Shown here in pieces: positions 45,053 through 55,875 of a stretch of 64,000 nt of DNA. Below the pieces are notes generated by a model. It was not told where the DNA came from, searched no databases, and saw only the letters and a list, made by a program, of their open reading frames with translations. A program made the translations under genes and the position numbers. Each line of letters opens with the position of its first letter. The first letter of the stretch is position 1. The stretch is from Symbiodinium sp. CCMP2592 (taxonomy: Eukaryota > Sar > Dinophyceae > Suessiales > Symbiodiniaceae): the NCBI GenBank assembly GCA_905221615.1, contig CAJNDT010004724.1, positions 1 through 64,000 of the forward strand. Reading direction: 5' to 3'.

Positions 45053-45325
45053 CTGTGTGTGCACGTGTACAGTTGTATGTATGTGCGTATGTGTGTATGT
45101 GTGTGTGTATGTATGTATGTATGTATGTACGTATGTATGTACGTATGTATGTATGTATGTACGTATGTATGTGTGTGTGTATTTGTGTATGTGTGTGTGT
45201 ATGTATGTATGTATGTACGTATGTATGTACGTATGTATGTATGTATGTATGTATGTGTGTGTGTATGTACGTATGTATTCATGTATGTGTGTACATACAT
45301 GTGTATATATATATATATATGTACT
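44885..45325. repeat. (TA)n, (GT)n and (GTAT)n microsatellite region
   Basis: (TA)n, (GT)n then long (TATG)n and TACGTATG variants, closing with (TA)n at 45303-45320. Frames of Tyr/Val/Cys or His/Thr are compositional. Confidence 0.9.
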
Positions 45326-45384
45326 ATTGAGTTTAATCTGTTCTCTGAACCGCGGAGACTAACTCCAAGGACCTACTGTCTGAC

Positions 45385-45450
45385 ATGTCTAACAGCGCCG
45401 CCCGGCCTCGACGTGATCGCGACACCTTGCCCAACCTCAGCGGGAAGGTT
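45385..45450 (+). CDS. weak candidate first exon
   Basis: ATG opens MSNSAARPRRDRDTLPNLSG then K before GTTCTAG. The minus strand is also open. Product not recognised. Confidence 0.25.
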
Positions 45451-46239
45451 CTAGAAGGGCTAGGGTTTGGTCTTGACAGTTTCAACAGGGTTCCTCTGCT
45501 CAGGGTTTCTGTAAGCGTTACTACAAGGGTTGAATATAGTGGCCTCACTTATTCGAACAAGGCTGTGGGGTATACTATGTTCACATGATACGGGACCACA
45601 AAGGGAATACAACTACCAGTATTCAGACTTTCAGATACTGGCTTGGGGTCGGCTTAAACGTCAACAGGCCGCAGCAACCGGCGTGTACGGTTTGGGGATC
45701 GCAAGTTCTCGACCACGAATGCTATTATCGATTGTCTTGTTCGAAACCTCGAAAGCCAGAATGCCAAGAAAACCCTCAAACTTGAAGCTGAAACTCCAAA
45801 TCCACCCTCCCCCAACCCAAAACGTTGTAAGGGGATCTAGGGCCTAGGCTTTTGCGGTTTGGGGGTTTCACAGCCACCCTGGTCTGTCCCGGCTGCCGGC
45901 TCTTCCGACTGTCCAAATGTTTGGCCCCCTCGCGGAAGGCGTCGACGTGCATGAGCAAGCAATAGCCTGGAGTTTCACAGGACAGGTATCATTAATATGG
46001 GGGGAGGCATGCTACATGAAGGCTCTAAGCCCTAGCAAGGGCAGGTGTCGGGGTTGAAGATTTGGCTTCGAGACGTTTCATGCGTAGAGGATTTCTGCGG
46101 ATCTGCCACGGCGTTTCGTCTCCTTTCACCCCAACAAACAAGCCGTTGGCCCTAAACCCTAAACCTTAAACCCTAAACCCCGTAGCAAACCCTAAACCCT
46201 AAACTTTCTGCTCGTAAATCTGCCGCGAGGCTCCCCGCA

Positions 46240-46500
46240 ATGCGCCAAATGCCCTGGAAGTTTGTCTCCCTTTCCCAGGAGAAGAAGGTCGCCGTCCTGA
46301 AGGAGTCGAATGTAAGGGCCTTGATCATTAGAATAGGGTTTGGGGGTATATTATACTATAGCTATCGTAAGGAACCCCCAAAATAGTCTAGGCAATTATT
46401 AATATTAATCGTGTTCGGAAGTTCAGCATGGAGCGTATGGTGGGGAGATGGTTCAAGACTCGGGGCGACGGAGTTCATGGCCTTGCTTGCAAAGTCTGCT
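46240..46500 (+). CDS. two-exon gene start with family D intron; possible Cys/His finger
   Basis: Exon 1 46240-46311 from ATG: MRQMPWKFVSLSQEKKVAVL then KESN, phase 0, donor GTAAGG. Exon 2 from 46422 in phase: FSMERMVGRWFKTRGDGVHG, then LACKVC; the frame is open to 46578. The W...CxxC pattern with later Cys and His recalls a BED-type zinc finger, but this is weak. The frame is also open upstream of the ATG (KSAARLPA), so exon 1 may start earlier. The intron (110 nt) is a family D element. Confidence 0.48.
46312..46421 (+). mobile_element. family D element acting as a 110-nt intron
   Basis: GTAAGGGCCTTGATCATTAG at the donor, then AATAGGGTTTGGGGG, tatattatactatag, gtaaggaaccccc and an A/T-rich tail to TTCGGAAG. 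Confidence 0.65.
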
Positions 46501-47141
46501 TGAGTTCACAATACAGATCTCGCTGCCGCTATATACATGGTTCGGAAGTTAGCTTCTGTGCCGGGCCTCAACAGATGCCCTAATCCACGAGTGTACGATT
46601 GAGCTTTTAGATATCTAAAACGCCAGGATAACATCCGATTCCCGTAGGAGTCTTTAAATCCCCGGGAGTAAAGGGATTCCAATCCAGAGCAGCCCCAATC
46701 TAGGCTATACATGTAGACTGAAAAAGGTAGAGCTGTTTTGACCCCAAAAACTTACAGATCACCGGCTTACTACCACGACACCCATGAAGTGGGCCGAGGA
46801 GCTTCTCACAGCGCCAGGTCACCCGCATACCTCGAGAGGGGCCGTGCTATGATTCCGTAGATTCTCGGAGCCGATAAATTAACCCTAAACCCTAAGCCTT
46901 AAACCTTAAACCCTAAAAGAGTGATTGGGCGGCCCGGTCCCAGCATTTTTCTTTTGTCCACCCAAGTTTCCTTGAAGAATTGGAGATTCAGGCCCTACGA
47001 TAAGACACACCGCTGCTCGTATCCGGGTTCCATGAAATATCGTATCGACAAAAGAATGGGAACCGAAACCGCCTGAGTGTGCGCATCTTCGGGGTCAGCA
47101 CAATGACAAGCAAGAACCTCCGGATCTACCCCCTACTTTAG

Positions 47142-47335
47142 AGGCGGGGAGGGAGGATTGGGAGAGGCTTTTCATCTATGAGAGGAAGGCAATCATTAGA
47201 GTAAGGTTTTCGGGCATGTTATACTGCGGATTTATGGGAAAACAAGGGGGTATTGTTACAAATTATTCGGATCCTGTATTAGGGCGCGATGGCGCGATGC
47301 ACTATGCCTTTCGCGGACCGGATGCACCTTGTGAA
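47142..47335 (+). CDS. two-exon gene fragment with family D-like intron
   Basis: Exon 47142-47200 after CTACTTTAG: AGREDWERLFIYERKAIIR, phase 0 at GTAAGG. Exon 47283-47335 after TATTAG|G: GAMARCTMPFADRMHLV, donor GTATGT. The joined frame is open. A second phase of exon 2 (DGAMHYAFRGPDAPCE) is also coding-like but does not match. Product not recognised. Confidence 0.42.
47201..47282 (+). mobile_element. family D-like 82-nt intron
   Basis: The D core aatcattaga lies in the upstream exon end and GTAAGGTTTTCGGGC starts the intron; then catgttatactgcgg and an A/T-rich tail to AG. More diverged than other copies. Confidence 0.45.
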
Positions 47336-47668
47336 GTATGTGATCTGCTTTTATTATTTACAATGTACAACATTTAAACATATGAAGCTACGTTGCCTTG
47401 CAGCTTACCATTGTAATTACCTGCACCTAGTACCGGATTACACCATATTGCAAGTGCCTTTGCAGCATTGCGCCATGCTCATGACTGGCAGCCCGTCGCA
47501 TCCAAAGATCAGCTGAGTGGCCTGACTCATCCAGCCTGGCGACTAGGCTTCGGTGCAGGTACGGTTGCTCTTGGTATGAAGCTTGCTTCTGTTCTGTAGC
47601 TTTAGGATTGAAGCCTAAGCCCTCTTTATGGTACGTCCTGAGAATTGAGATTCACTAGCTGAGCTTGG

Positions 47669-48830
47669 GTGCATCGTTTGATGTTTTGCCGGTGGGTGTT
47701 GCCCGACTTCGGGGTCCGGGCTTGGTCCTCCTTGATAGCGGCTCACGACAATCATCTCTACAATGGCGACGATGACTCTTCTTCCTTCTCCCCGTCATAT
47801 TTGGTCAAATCGCTGGCGACGAAACAGAATCACTGCCCAACGACTACCATCGATCACATCAGAAACATTCATGGCAATGTGAATTTGTAATCTGGAGCTG
47901 AGCACGGTATCATTCCTCCGTTGCTGTTACTATCACCAAGTAGCGACACCAGCAGTATAAGTACAGTTGCGAGGCAATCACTGCAACAAAGGTTAGTGTT
48001 TCTCCTCGCCCTCTCCCTCGTCAACAACTGCTGGAACCACCTTTCGCCCAAGTGCACACTGGATGCTCCAACGGAGGTCGTTCGAGGATCAAGGTTACGG
48101 GCACAGGGATTTCCGACAACTACATGGGCTGGCAACGCTTGCCATGAAACCTCGGACCTGACAACTTAGTTCTGTCGGGGACTCTCGTCTCAGGCGCGCA
48201 CCATCCGTGGTACGTCGCCTTGACGGGCATCTTGTCTTGAGGGTTCTCCTCGCAGTCCTCCTTGAGCCCAAAGGTTCAGACTGCAAACCCTAATGCTGAA
48301 CACCTAGCAGGGAGCAGAGTCATACAATGAAGGAGGTTGGACAGAAACGGAGAACACGATCAATCTGGGTGATAGTGACGACGACCAAGACGACAATGAT
48401 TGAAGATGGTGAAGAAGTTTAGCATGTGTATCGCAACCTCCAAGAAGATGAATGGAGGCATGCTTAAACTCTCTTCATCAGCAAGCGAACAGTTAGCTTC
48501 GTGTTGGCATGAGAATTTCATGACGACAGTGCTTATTGAGAAGATAAGAAGGAAGCTCAACACAACAGTAACAACAGTAAGTAAACTCCAACTCCAAACT
48601 TCGCGCTTCTGTACCTCCTTCTGTTTCTTCTTGAAGGCACCTGAGAATGTTTCTTCTTTCCCTTCTGAGAAGATGCTATACACGAACAAGAACTATTCTG
48701 ACTTGAGGTGCGGCTGTGGGTCGTCATCCTTCGCCCGCTTGCGGATCTCTCGTGCGAACCTCCGACGAGTAGGCAGCCCGAAGGCACAAGGGGGCTTACG
48801 GCTTGGAGTTTAGGGTTAAGGGGGTTGGGG
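47669..48830. other. coding-like on both strands, not resolved
   Basis: 47869-48135 minus (NLDPRTTSVGASSVHLGERW) and 47921-48169 plus (VFLLALSLVNNCWNHLSPKC) overlap. 48360-48689 minus (WSWSLLTVVTVVLSFLLIFS, membrane-like) and 48400-48813 plus (IEKIRRKLNTTVTTVSKLQL) overlap. One strand of each pair may be real. Confidence 0.3.
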
Positions 48831-48874
48831 GTTGAGGGTTTCGGGTTTGGGGTTTAGGTTTTTTGGGTTCAGGG

Positions 48875-48949
48875 TCAAGCCCTGCAGAGGTTTCTGAAAG
48901 CTTTTGGGAGCTTTCTCTCCAGAGGGCATCTAGCTATGCAACCAAGAAC
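48875..48949 (-). CDS. candidate terminal exon
   Basis: Minus-strand exon after CTCTTTCGCAG|G: VLGCIARCPLERKLPKAFRN then LCRA and TGA. The upstream frame is also open. Basic C-terminus. Product not recognised. Confidence 0.33.
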   Translation of the reverse strand, partial: VLGCIARCPLERKLPKAFRNLCRA

Positions 48950-50004
48950 CTGCGAAAGAGCCTGGCGAGCAATCGTACTAAACAACCGAATGTGCACAGT
49001 AAACCATCTGAGGAACTCACTCATAAAGACCACAGCATCATGAAATCGGACAAACACACAAAAACAAACACCACCCCACACACACACACACACCCACACA
49101 CGAAGACCAATCTTGCAGCCGAGGCCACTGAGGGACCCGAGGACGCATCTCTGCCGGGCCTGGGAAGAAAGACTTTGCTGGGATTTAGAAGGCAAGGGTT
49201 CCGTCTTGAACTTCTTTTGCTCTCCTCTGCTCTCTCATCAGGTACTAGTCAGCGAGGCATGGTAATCATTAATTGCTCTAAACAACAATGGCATTATTTT
49301 ATGACTGGAAGATACTGGAAGGACCGAGCATATGTCAAGCCGCGTCATTGGCTGACAATTCTCAGTGATCCTGGAGGAAACACTTTCAGGGCGCATGGGG
49401 TTTGAGGGCTCACAGGGAAGGCAGGATCTTTCGGATTCCTGGCAGCCAATCTATAGTTCGCCGCGTCGCCAGTCCCAGTACCTTGGAGTTTGGCCGCGGA
49501 GGAAACGATCAGCATGAGCCCGTTGCAACGAACTTCGTCCTGTCCTGAAAACCACAAACCGCCTTCAGGATAGGGGTGAAGGGATACAGCAGTATACACA
49601 CACATGTATAGAACAAATACATCTGTCTATCTCTCTTCTTTTTCCTCGCTGCCTTCCCATCTCTCTTTGCCCAGTTGTCTTTCGCTACTGGGGCTCGGGC
49701 CGGATACCTCCACCGAGACGACCACAGGCTGTTGGACCGGCCGCAGCTGCTGCACATCCTGCGACGGGATTATGATTATTGCTGCTATTGCTGCTGCAGC
49801 TGGTGCTGGTCCCACACCTGCTCCTGCCACCTATTATCAGTGTTGTTGTTGCTGCTGCGGCTGGAAAAGGACTAGAGCTCACGGCTTCCCTGCTGCGTCC
49901 TCACTGTCGTGGATAGCAGCCGCCTGTAGGCACGAGACGTTGCAGGGGTGGTTGCCCTTGGCCCTTAACTCGCCCTGACCACCACCACCACCCATTGAAG
50001 GAAG

Positions 50005-50007
<3 letters not shown>

Positions 50008-50064
<57 letters not shown>
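50008..50064. repeat. (GA)n microsatellite
   Basis: Uninterrupted agagagag of about 55 nt. Confidence 0.9.
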
Positions 50065-50066
<2 letters not shown>

Positions 50067-50291
50067 GAAACACGGAAAGAGAGGGCCAGCTGACCGTCAA
50101 GTAAACGCTAAATCTGAGGCCCTTAAACACCCAGGTCGAAAAGCCACGCACCTTCAAAACCTGAGACCCCAACACTTCCGAACCCCAGGCCCTCAGTCCT
50201 TTACCTGAAGCCTATACACACGAAGCCCTAAGCTCCAAAGCCTAAATATGCCTAAACAATCTGGCCCGTAAGCCTTGAACCGTCAAGCCTT

Positions 50292-50370
50292 TCACCCTGC
50301 AAAGATGTCCCGGTGCTTTGACTTGCCACTGAGCCCGAAAGAGTGATAGTAAACGAAGGCGTTCCTTGCC
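50292..50370 (-). CDS. candidate terminal exon
   Basis: Minus-strand exon after ACTTACTTGCCGTAG|G, a pyrimidine-rich acceptor: ARNAFVYYHSFGLSGKSKHR then DIFAG and TGA. Good codon bias in this phase. Product not recognised. Confidence 0.38.
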
Positions 50371-50990
50371 CTACGGCAAGTAAGTAAAAAGAACTCAATA
50401 CTACTCGCAAGCAATAGCATGCATACCAGAGGACGTAGTAGTTGTACCTTGAGTAGAACTAGCAGTGTTCGAAGTTTCACGTCTCAAAGCCTCCATCGAG
50501 GGACATCGAAACAGGAGACGGGATCATTCTTCGTGACCCGGCGTAACCTGATCCCGTATTGAAACTCCAGTATATATCACCACGAAACTTCCGTACCAGA
50601 AACACATCCAGTATCATCAAGTCCAAGCTCAGAGAAACTCCACAACGTCAGCCTGCCAACAGAGGCATGGTTTAGGGGTTAAGGGTTTAGGGGTTTGGGG
50701 TTGAGGGGTTTAGGGTATACGGTTTAACACAACCGCAAAGCATCCTCGAGCTCAGGACCTTCGGCCTTCTGCTGAAGCCCCAAAGTTTCAGGCTCCAGAC
50801 GGAGACCCCCACAACGCAAAGGGCAAACAGGCTCTAGGATCCGGAGTGCAGGCTAATATTTCGTTGGGGGGGGCGGGGGGGGGGGGGTGGCCTTATATTA
50901 TTAATAGTACCAAGCATAATACTAACACCAACAATGCTGATAATGACAACTATCTGATAATAGTTAGAAACATGAAGACAGCAATGATAT

Positions 50991-51570
50991 TCATATTTCC
51001 GTTAGGACCAGGCCTTGGTCGGATCGAGGAGCTGTGCTGCGAGGACGGGCACCCGGTAGACCTCCGAAGTGGCCGTGGCAAGCTGGGGCGTGAAGGCTTA
51101 GAACAGGGCGTTTGGGGTTGATTATACTTTTAGTGTAGCCTAAGTTGGGGTCCCTAAAAAGTAGCATAAGGCTTTGGGGTACACTGATGCTATAGCTATC
51201 ATGGGAACTCTCCGGAATGGTATTGGAAGCTAGGCAGGCTTCCACAGTGGGGCATCCCAGGCTTTAAGACAGCATCCTCAAAGGTTTTGGATTCGGAGGT
51301 TGGGGTAGGGGTGGGGTGAGTGAAGCTGGAGAGCTGGATGTTTGCAAGTTATGGTGGTGGGGACGCAAAGGGGCATGAAAACAGCGAACGCCGGGGTCTT
51401 AACACTAGATTAGGGTTCTGGGGTATTTTGTAGTTTAACTACATGGGGCCGACGAGGGGATACTCTTACCAATAATTCCGGCCCGTATACTGCCAAATTG
51501 AGAGAACGTCCATGGTTCCTGGCTTCCTGGGCGTTCAGAGTGCAGCCGAACCCAGGTTTCTCGTTGACGG
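50991..51570 (-). CDS. four-exon 3' gene fragment, two introns are family D elements
   Basis: Exons 51570-51470 (VNEKPGFGCTLNAQEARNHG then RSLNLAVYGPELL), 51397-51365 (TPAFAVFMPLC), 51276-51209 (DAVLKPGMPHCGSLPSFQYH), 51096-50991 (LHAPACHGHFGGLPGARPRS to TGA). Donors GTAAGA, GTCCCC, GTTCCC; acceptors TTAAG, TTTGAG|G, CTAAG. All phases fit and G/C3 is high. The last exon has a second strongly biased phase (FTPQLATATSEVYRVPVLAA), which would need a different upstream boundary. Cys and His recur, but no family is recognised. Confidence 0.5.
51097..51208 (-). mobile_element. family D-like element acting as a 112-nt intron
   Basis: On plus: CTTAGAACAGGGCGTTTGGGG, ttgattatacttttagtgtag, then a second ggggt part. 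In the gene sense (minus) the core end ...CCCTGTTCTAAG gives the acceptor. Confidence 0.55.
51398..51469 (-). mobile_element. family D-like element acting as a 72-nt intron
   Basis: On plus: AGATTAGGGTTCTGGGGTATT, ttgtagtttaactac, atggggcc. In the gene sense it begins GTAAGAG and ends GTTAAG. Confidence 0.5.
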
Positions 51571-52325
51571 CTTCAGCGTTTTGGAGGGTTTCAGGGTGAA
51601 GGTTTAGTAAAGGAGGTTGAAGGTTTCTCAAGTCCCATGCGACAGACGATTTGAGTTTCTGCGCTTACATGCACAGCATCGCCTTGGTCACAGCAGTGTA
51701 ATCTCCCTGGGAACAAACGCCTCTCTGACTAGCTTGTACGCCATGGGTTGCTTTGGACTTAATTTGAAGTGTCAAGCAAGAGTCCAGACTATGTCATCGA
51801 GCACCCTGACAAGAGACCGGAGCGGGACCATCAAATCCTGCACCTTCAACACTCACCATCCTCGCAGCGCTCCCACTCATCTCCGAACCCCTCAGCCACA
51901 GCCAAGGATCCCAGGCCCAACCCCCAAGGTTTCGGAAAGCCTGGTCACCGTCGATGAGCCAACGGCTGCCAGTGTCGGCGTCCAGCCAAACCCCTCCAGG
52001 GCAGAGACTTCCGGCGCTTAGGCTCGTGGTTTCGTTGATTCGAGAGGGTGTCTGGGAGTCTGAGGCTGGGGGTCGGGGGTTTCGGGCTTCCTGTTCATTT
52101 TCTCTGCTTTTACGCTGCCTAGGCTCAGGAGCACTAAGGAATATGCCGTAGAGTACACGAAAGACCTTAAGAGGTTGAAGGTATGTTCCGCAACCAAGGA
52201 CTGTGCAACGTTCATTCTCTGGATCGACAACCTAGAACTCCAAAGTAAATCTCAACCCCCCGAACATAGGGATCGTCAGAATGAAAAATATTTTGGATTT
52301 AGGGTGCATTACCGTATGGTTATGT

Positions 52326-52649
52326 TTACGAGGCCCAAGGAATAATCTTGGCAATCTGTTTCGATGCTTCTATTGCTTTCAGTACATCCCAGGATCTCGC
52401 TGCGCAGGAACCCAGCCCTAGCTTCGAAACGTCTCTAAGCTTTAAGCGAGTACCGTGTACCGGTAGGTCTTCGGACCCAAACCCAAAACCCTGCACCTTA
52501 TGTAAACCCTGAACCCTAAACCCTCCTAGGCCTTGCATCAGGCGCAGCTCTCGGCTGAGGTAGCAGCCGGTTGGCCCTGTCTGCGGGGAACCCGAGGCTG
52601 GTAGGCTCTTCTGAAGGTTTGGATCAGGGCTCCAAAGTTGGACGTACAA
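52326..52649 (-). CDS. candidate exon pair or 107-codon gene end
   Basis: Minus frame ending in TAA. The first part, VQLWSPDPNLQKSLPASGSP, and last part, SWDVLKAIEASKQIAKIIPW, look coding, while the middle (about 52470-52530) is a decayed GGGTTTAGGG-like stretch that may be an intron in the same phase. Product not recognised. Confidence 0.4.
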   Translation of the reverse strand: MYVQLWSPDPNLQKSLPASGSPQTGPTGCYLSRELRLMQGLGGFRVQGLHKVQGFGFGSEDLPVHGTRLKLRDVSKLGLGSCAARSWDVLKAIEASKQIAKIIPWAS

Positions 52650-52659
52650 CTATGGAGAT

Positions 52660-54260
52660 TTAACATGGGTGTAGCTTTTTGAGGCTTTCGTTGTTACTTT
52701 CCGGTTCCGGGCTTCGCGGTTTAGGGCAAGCCTCGGTAAGGCGGTAAGCCCTAGAATTCAAGATTCCTTGTACCAGAGAGCCCCCGAAGCTGTATCCAAG
52801 CCCCAAGGCCGCAAGTCGCCAAATCGAACTGCCTGAGCTCTGAGCCTTTAAGCCCCATGCTCATCAATGATTTGAGGGTTCAGGATCCCTCGACCTCAAA
52901 CCTCCAAACGTCCTGGGCCTATGGTGAGGCAGTCGTCCAGGCGCGTCGCAGTCTCCGCGCCAGGAGCAGGCTGTGCCAGGGCTTGTTCGATCCTCTGCTG
53001 CTTTGTCTCGCCACTCTGCTTCTCTCAGTATACAAGACTTTGGCAGCGTAGTGGCTGAGAAAACCTAAGGATTGAGAAGTGGTGCCGATGGTACACTGGT
53101 ACACGACGATCATCGTGATCAGAAAAGCCTACCTTGGGCGTGTCTTCAGGTTCTCATCTTCTTGTTATGCTTGAAAGTCTTGCATGTCCACGTCAGAACC
53201 GTTTCGATCAAACGTCACCGAAGACTACGACCGCTGAAACCACAAGCAAGACGACCATTACTCCTGTCCTGGCCCGAGCCTGCTGCTGCTGCGTCTCTTC
53301 CTGTTCCTCTTCCTTTAGTATCACCACCACTGCAACTACCACGACGACACGACCGCAATTACCAGTACCAGCACCACTACCACTGCTACTACTGCTACTG
53401 CTCTTTCTCCTGCTACTGGGCCTAACAGGGCCTGACAAAGTAAGGCATCTCCAAACCAGCCTGCATCCCAAGGCAAATCTCTGATTTGACCACGCGCTGC
53501 TGAAACTCTTGGGGCTGCCCGCAAGCTGATTCCAGACCGGAAACCCTAGATTCTAGATCTCCACACGCAACACCTGAATGTCGGACAAGGGTCTCTGCTC
53601 GGCGGGCATAGTAGGCCTCAGCTCGCTCACAACTCCCTCAAATACCGCGCAGGCCTAGATCACCACACATCCGAAAACCGTCTGAACACAAATTTGACAT
53701 CTACCGAAGTACGAGGAACAAGGATGCAGATGCAAAACAATGTTGACTAATCCTCGCCTCTTTTTCCTTCCGGGCGCGCCCCCGATGCACAAGCACGCCC
53801 ATTGAACTTGTGGGGCTCCGGCCATTGGAATTAGCTTGGGGATGCGCGACGATGCTTGGGCTACTCACAACTTCCACATCTGGTGAAGAAGAGAGACTAA
53901 ACTGCTCCTGTCAAGAATCGCGATAGGCGTCCAGGTTGACAGATCGCTTGGCTTTGACGACCTGTCAGGGAAGGTGCATGGGTTTACTGTATGGCTATCG
54001 ACAGCTGACCGGAACCCTTCCAAGTCACAAGAAAGCGCTCGAGCCTACAACTAACAGACTGAGATGACTTGCTCTAGATCTCGCTTGCGGTGGTCATCCT
54101 GCTGAGATCCGCAACCCTTGCAAAAGGAAGAGCTGCATCGTATGCGTAAACTCAACCTCCCTTGAAGCGAGATCGTTCCCTCCCCCGCCTTGAGCCGCGT
54201 CCTTAGGACTCATGGCGGCACTGCTGCGCATGACAAATCAGTTCCCGTGTGAAGACCGGG
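52660..54260. other. no secure gene; ambiguous 52.92-53.05 kb
   Basis: 52926-53051 plus (ARRSLRARSRLCQGLFDPLL, ending TAG) is coding-like, but minus (EAEWRDKAAEDRTSPG) is too. 53260-53415 is a CTG/CAC/ACT trinucleotide tract. The rest shows nothing. Confidence 0.3.
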
Positions 54261-54441
54261 TAACATTTGAATGTTGTTCAGGATGATAGCACTCGGTGCT
54301 GGTCGAGATGGTCAACAGAATGTCAACGTCTTCTCCAGACTAATCCGCTGGGGAGGAGTAGTGATAAGTTCGCCTAAAGCCTGTGACCTCTCACAGGGTG
54401 TGGGAGACCTCTCTTCTCACTGTCCCGTTTTCTTTCGGCAG

Positions 54442-54610
54442 GTAATCGAACGGCGGCCGCACCCTCCGCTTTGATTAGTGATGAATACAGGGGTCTGAAT
54501 AGTTTCAAATTGTCCCAAGGGTTCCTTCAATACGCTGATAATATACCACCCTCAACAACATTCTGTTTGATTAAGGCCTTATTGCGGGTGCAGCTCCTCA
54601 AGCGCTCGCA
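54442..54610 (+). CDS. two-exon gene fragment with family D-like intron
   Basis: Exon 54442-54492 follows CCGTTTTCTTTCGGCAG|G, a very strong acceptor: NRTAAAPSALISDEYR plus one base. Intron 54493-54575 (83 nt). Exon 54576-54610 after ATTAAG|G completes a Gly codon: LIAGAAPQALA, donor GTGAGC. Frame kept throughout. Product not recognised. Confidence 0.47.
54493..54575 (+). mobile_element. family D-like element acting as an 83-nt intron
   Basis: GGGGTCTGAATAGTTTCAAA aligns with GGGGCCTGAATAATTGGAA; the donor GT results from one C-to-T difference. Then gggttccttcaatacg and a T-rich tail to AAG. Confidence 0.5.
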
Positions 54611-54652
54611 GTGAGCATCTGGTCTTATCTGTTGCTCCAGGAGTCGAAAGTT

Positions 54653-54653
<1 letters not shown>

Positions 54654-54683
<30 letters not shown>
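54654..54683. repeat. (GA)n microsatellite
   Basis: Uninterrupted gagagaga of about 30 nt. Confidence 0.85.
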
Positions 54684-55041
54684 CAGATCTTCTCATTCCG
54701 GAGCTGCAAAAATGCCAAAGGCATCGGCCAACCTTGCTGAGGCAACTGAGGCCCCATCGGCAACTTTCCTTGTCGGTCACGAGTGATGACCTGCCAGGAT
54801 TCAAGGAATGCAAAGGTTTCGGACGTCACAAGATGGACACCGAGAGTTTCAGAATTAAGCTTGAGGCATGGATGTCATGCCGGCTCAGAGCTTTGGCCTA
54901 GTGCTCAAAGACTTTGTGCGAACCCTGTTGGACAAACTGCCCTGCTGCCCAGCGACCTGCCGCGTGGTGAGGTCAAAGAGAGCCTCTTCGGCGCAAAAAG
55001 CAAGGATTTGACGAACAAATCTCAATGGTTCCGGGTGTGTT

Positions 55042-55260
55042 TCAGGTGTTTTTTAGCTTGGGCACGGTTGCTGTACCGCTTAGGGCTGGTCTGCTGCTAG
55101 AGTTTCCGCGGAGGAACTCACATGGCTTCTGAGCATTCTGGGCTGAGAGACTGGTGATGCCCGAAGATCGACAGGATCCACACGGGAAGGCTTCGGCCCT
55201 GTGCTGAGACTCCTCAACCCTAAGATCCGAAAACAGGCGCTGGCTGCAAAGACTGCACAC
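55042..55260 (-). CDS. candidate terminal exon, Cys-rich
   Basis: Minus frame ending in TGA with strong codon bias. Starts CSLCSQRLFSDLRVEE and has a second CGSC pair (FPCGSCRSSGITSL) and a Cys near EFL. Two CxxC pairs could bind zinc, but no family is recognised. Ends GTATVPKLKNT-like and basic. The plus strand nearby (54890-55032, PSDLPRGEVKESLFGAKS) is a weaker alternative. Confidence 0.4.
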   Translation of the reverse strand: MCSLCSQRLFSDLRVEESQHRAEAFPCGSCRSSGITSLSAQNAQKPCEFLRGNSSSRPALSGTATVPKLKNT

Positions 55261-55455
55261 TTCACGTCCTATTCCGCGCCCGAATCATAAACCCCAACCT
55301 CCATGACACAAAGCCTCAAGAGTCAACGGAAAGGTGTAGGCTCAGGCTTCCGCTGGCGGTGTCAAAGTCTAAGGTTGAGGCTGGAAGATGTAACGCTAAA
55401 ATCTCGGATCTGACTGAATTTAGTCTAAATCATGAACCTCGAATTCAGGTGATCC

Positions 55456-55875
55456 CTAATTGTGCAGCAAAGCCAAGCCCAAGATGAGGGGACCTGCAAG
55501 GAGCGGATGAACTTCGGGGACTCCAACTCCCTCTTCCTTGGATGGGGCTTGAGGCTTAGGGTTTATGCAGTAGTTCAGGGTTTTGCGTGCACGGGTTGGG
55601 GTTGAGATAAGGCAAAGCTTGTGAAAGCTTAGATTTTGACTGTGCGGTGTGGCCGTTTTGCTGCTGTGCTGCCGCACTGCCGCTACGGCTGCTACTCGCT
55701 CAGCTCCGTTTGTCGCGCAGAACGAACAGCACAATCGCATGATTCGTATGCCAATGGAACACTCGATCCAACCAGAAAGCTCCGCAACCGCAACTCCCTC
55801 CAGGTAACCCTGCATAAAAGCCTGAATTTCTGAATCCTGCCCATCTATGTTAGTGCCCTGCAGCCCCAAGGCCAC
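55456..55875 (-). CDS. candidate exon(s), 139-codon frame
   Basis: Minus frame with SEIQAFMQGYLEGVAVAELS, then CSIGIRIMRLCCSFCATN and an Arg/Ala-rich part. Good codon bias until about 55600, after which decayed telomere-like words begin, so the exon probably ends there. Product not recognised. Confidence 0.38.
   Translation of the reverse strand: MALGLQGTNIDGQDSEIQAFMQGYLEGVAVAELSGWIECSIGIRIMRLCCSFCATNGAERVAAVAAVRQHSSKTATPHSQNLSFHKLCLISTPTRARKTLNYCINPKPQAPSKEEGVGVPEVHPLLAGPLILGLALLHN

Noticed and set aside
44908..45454. Tyr/Val/Cys and His/Thr frames of 117-151 codons
   Set aside because: Translation of the (GTAT)n/(GT)n microsatellite.
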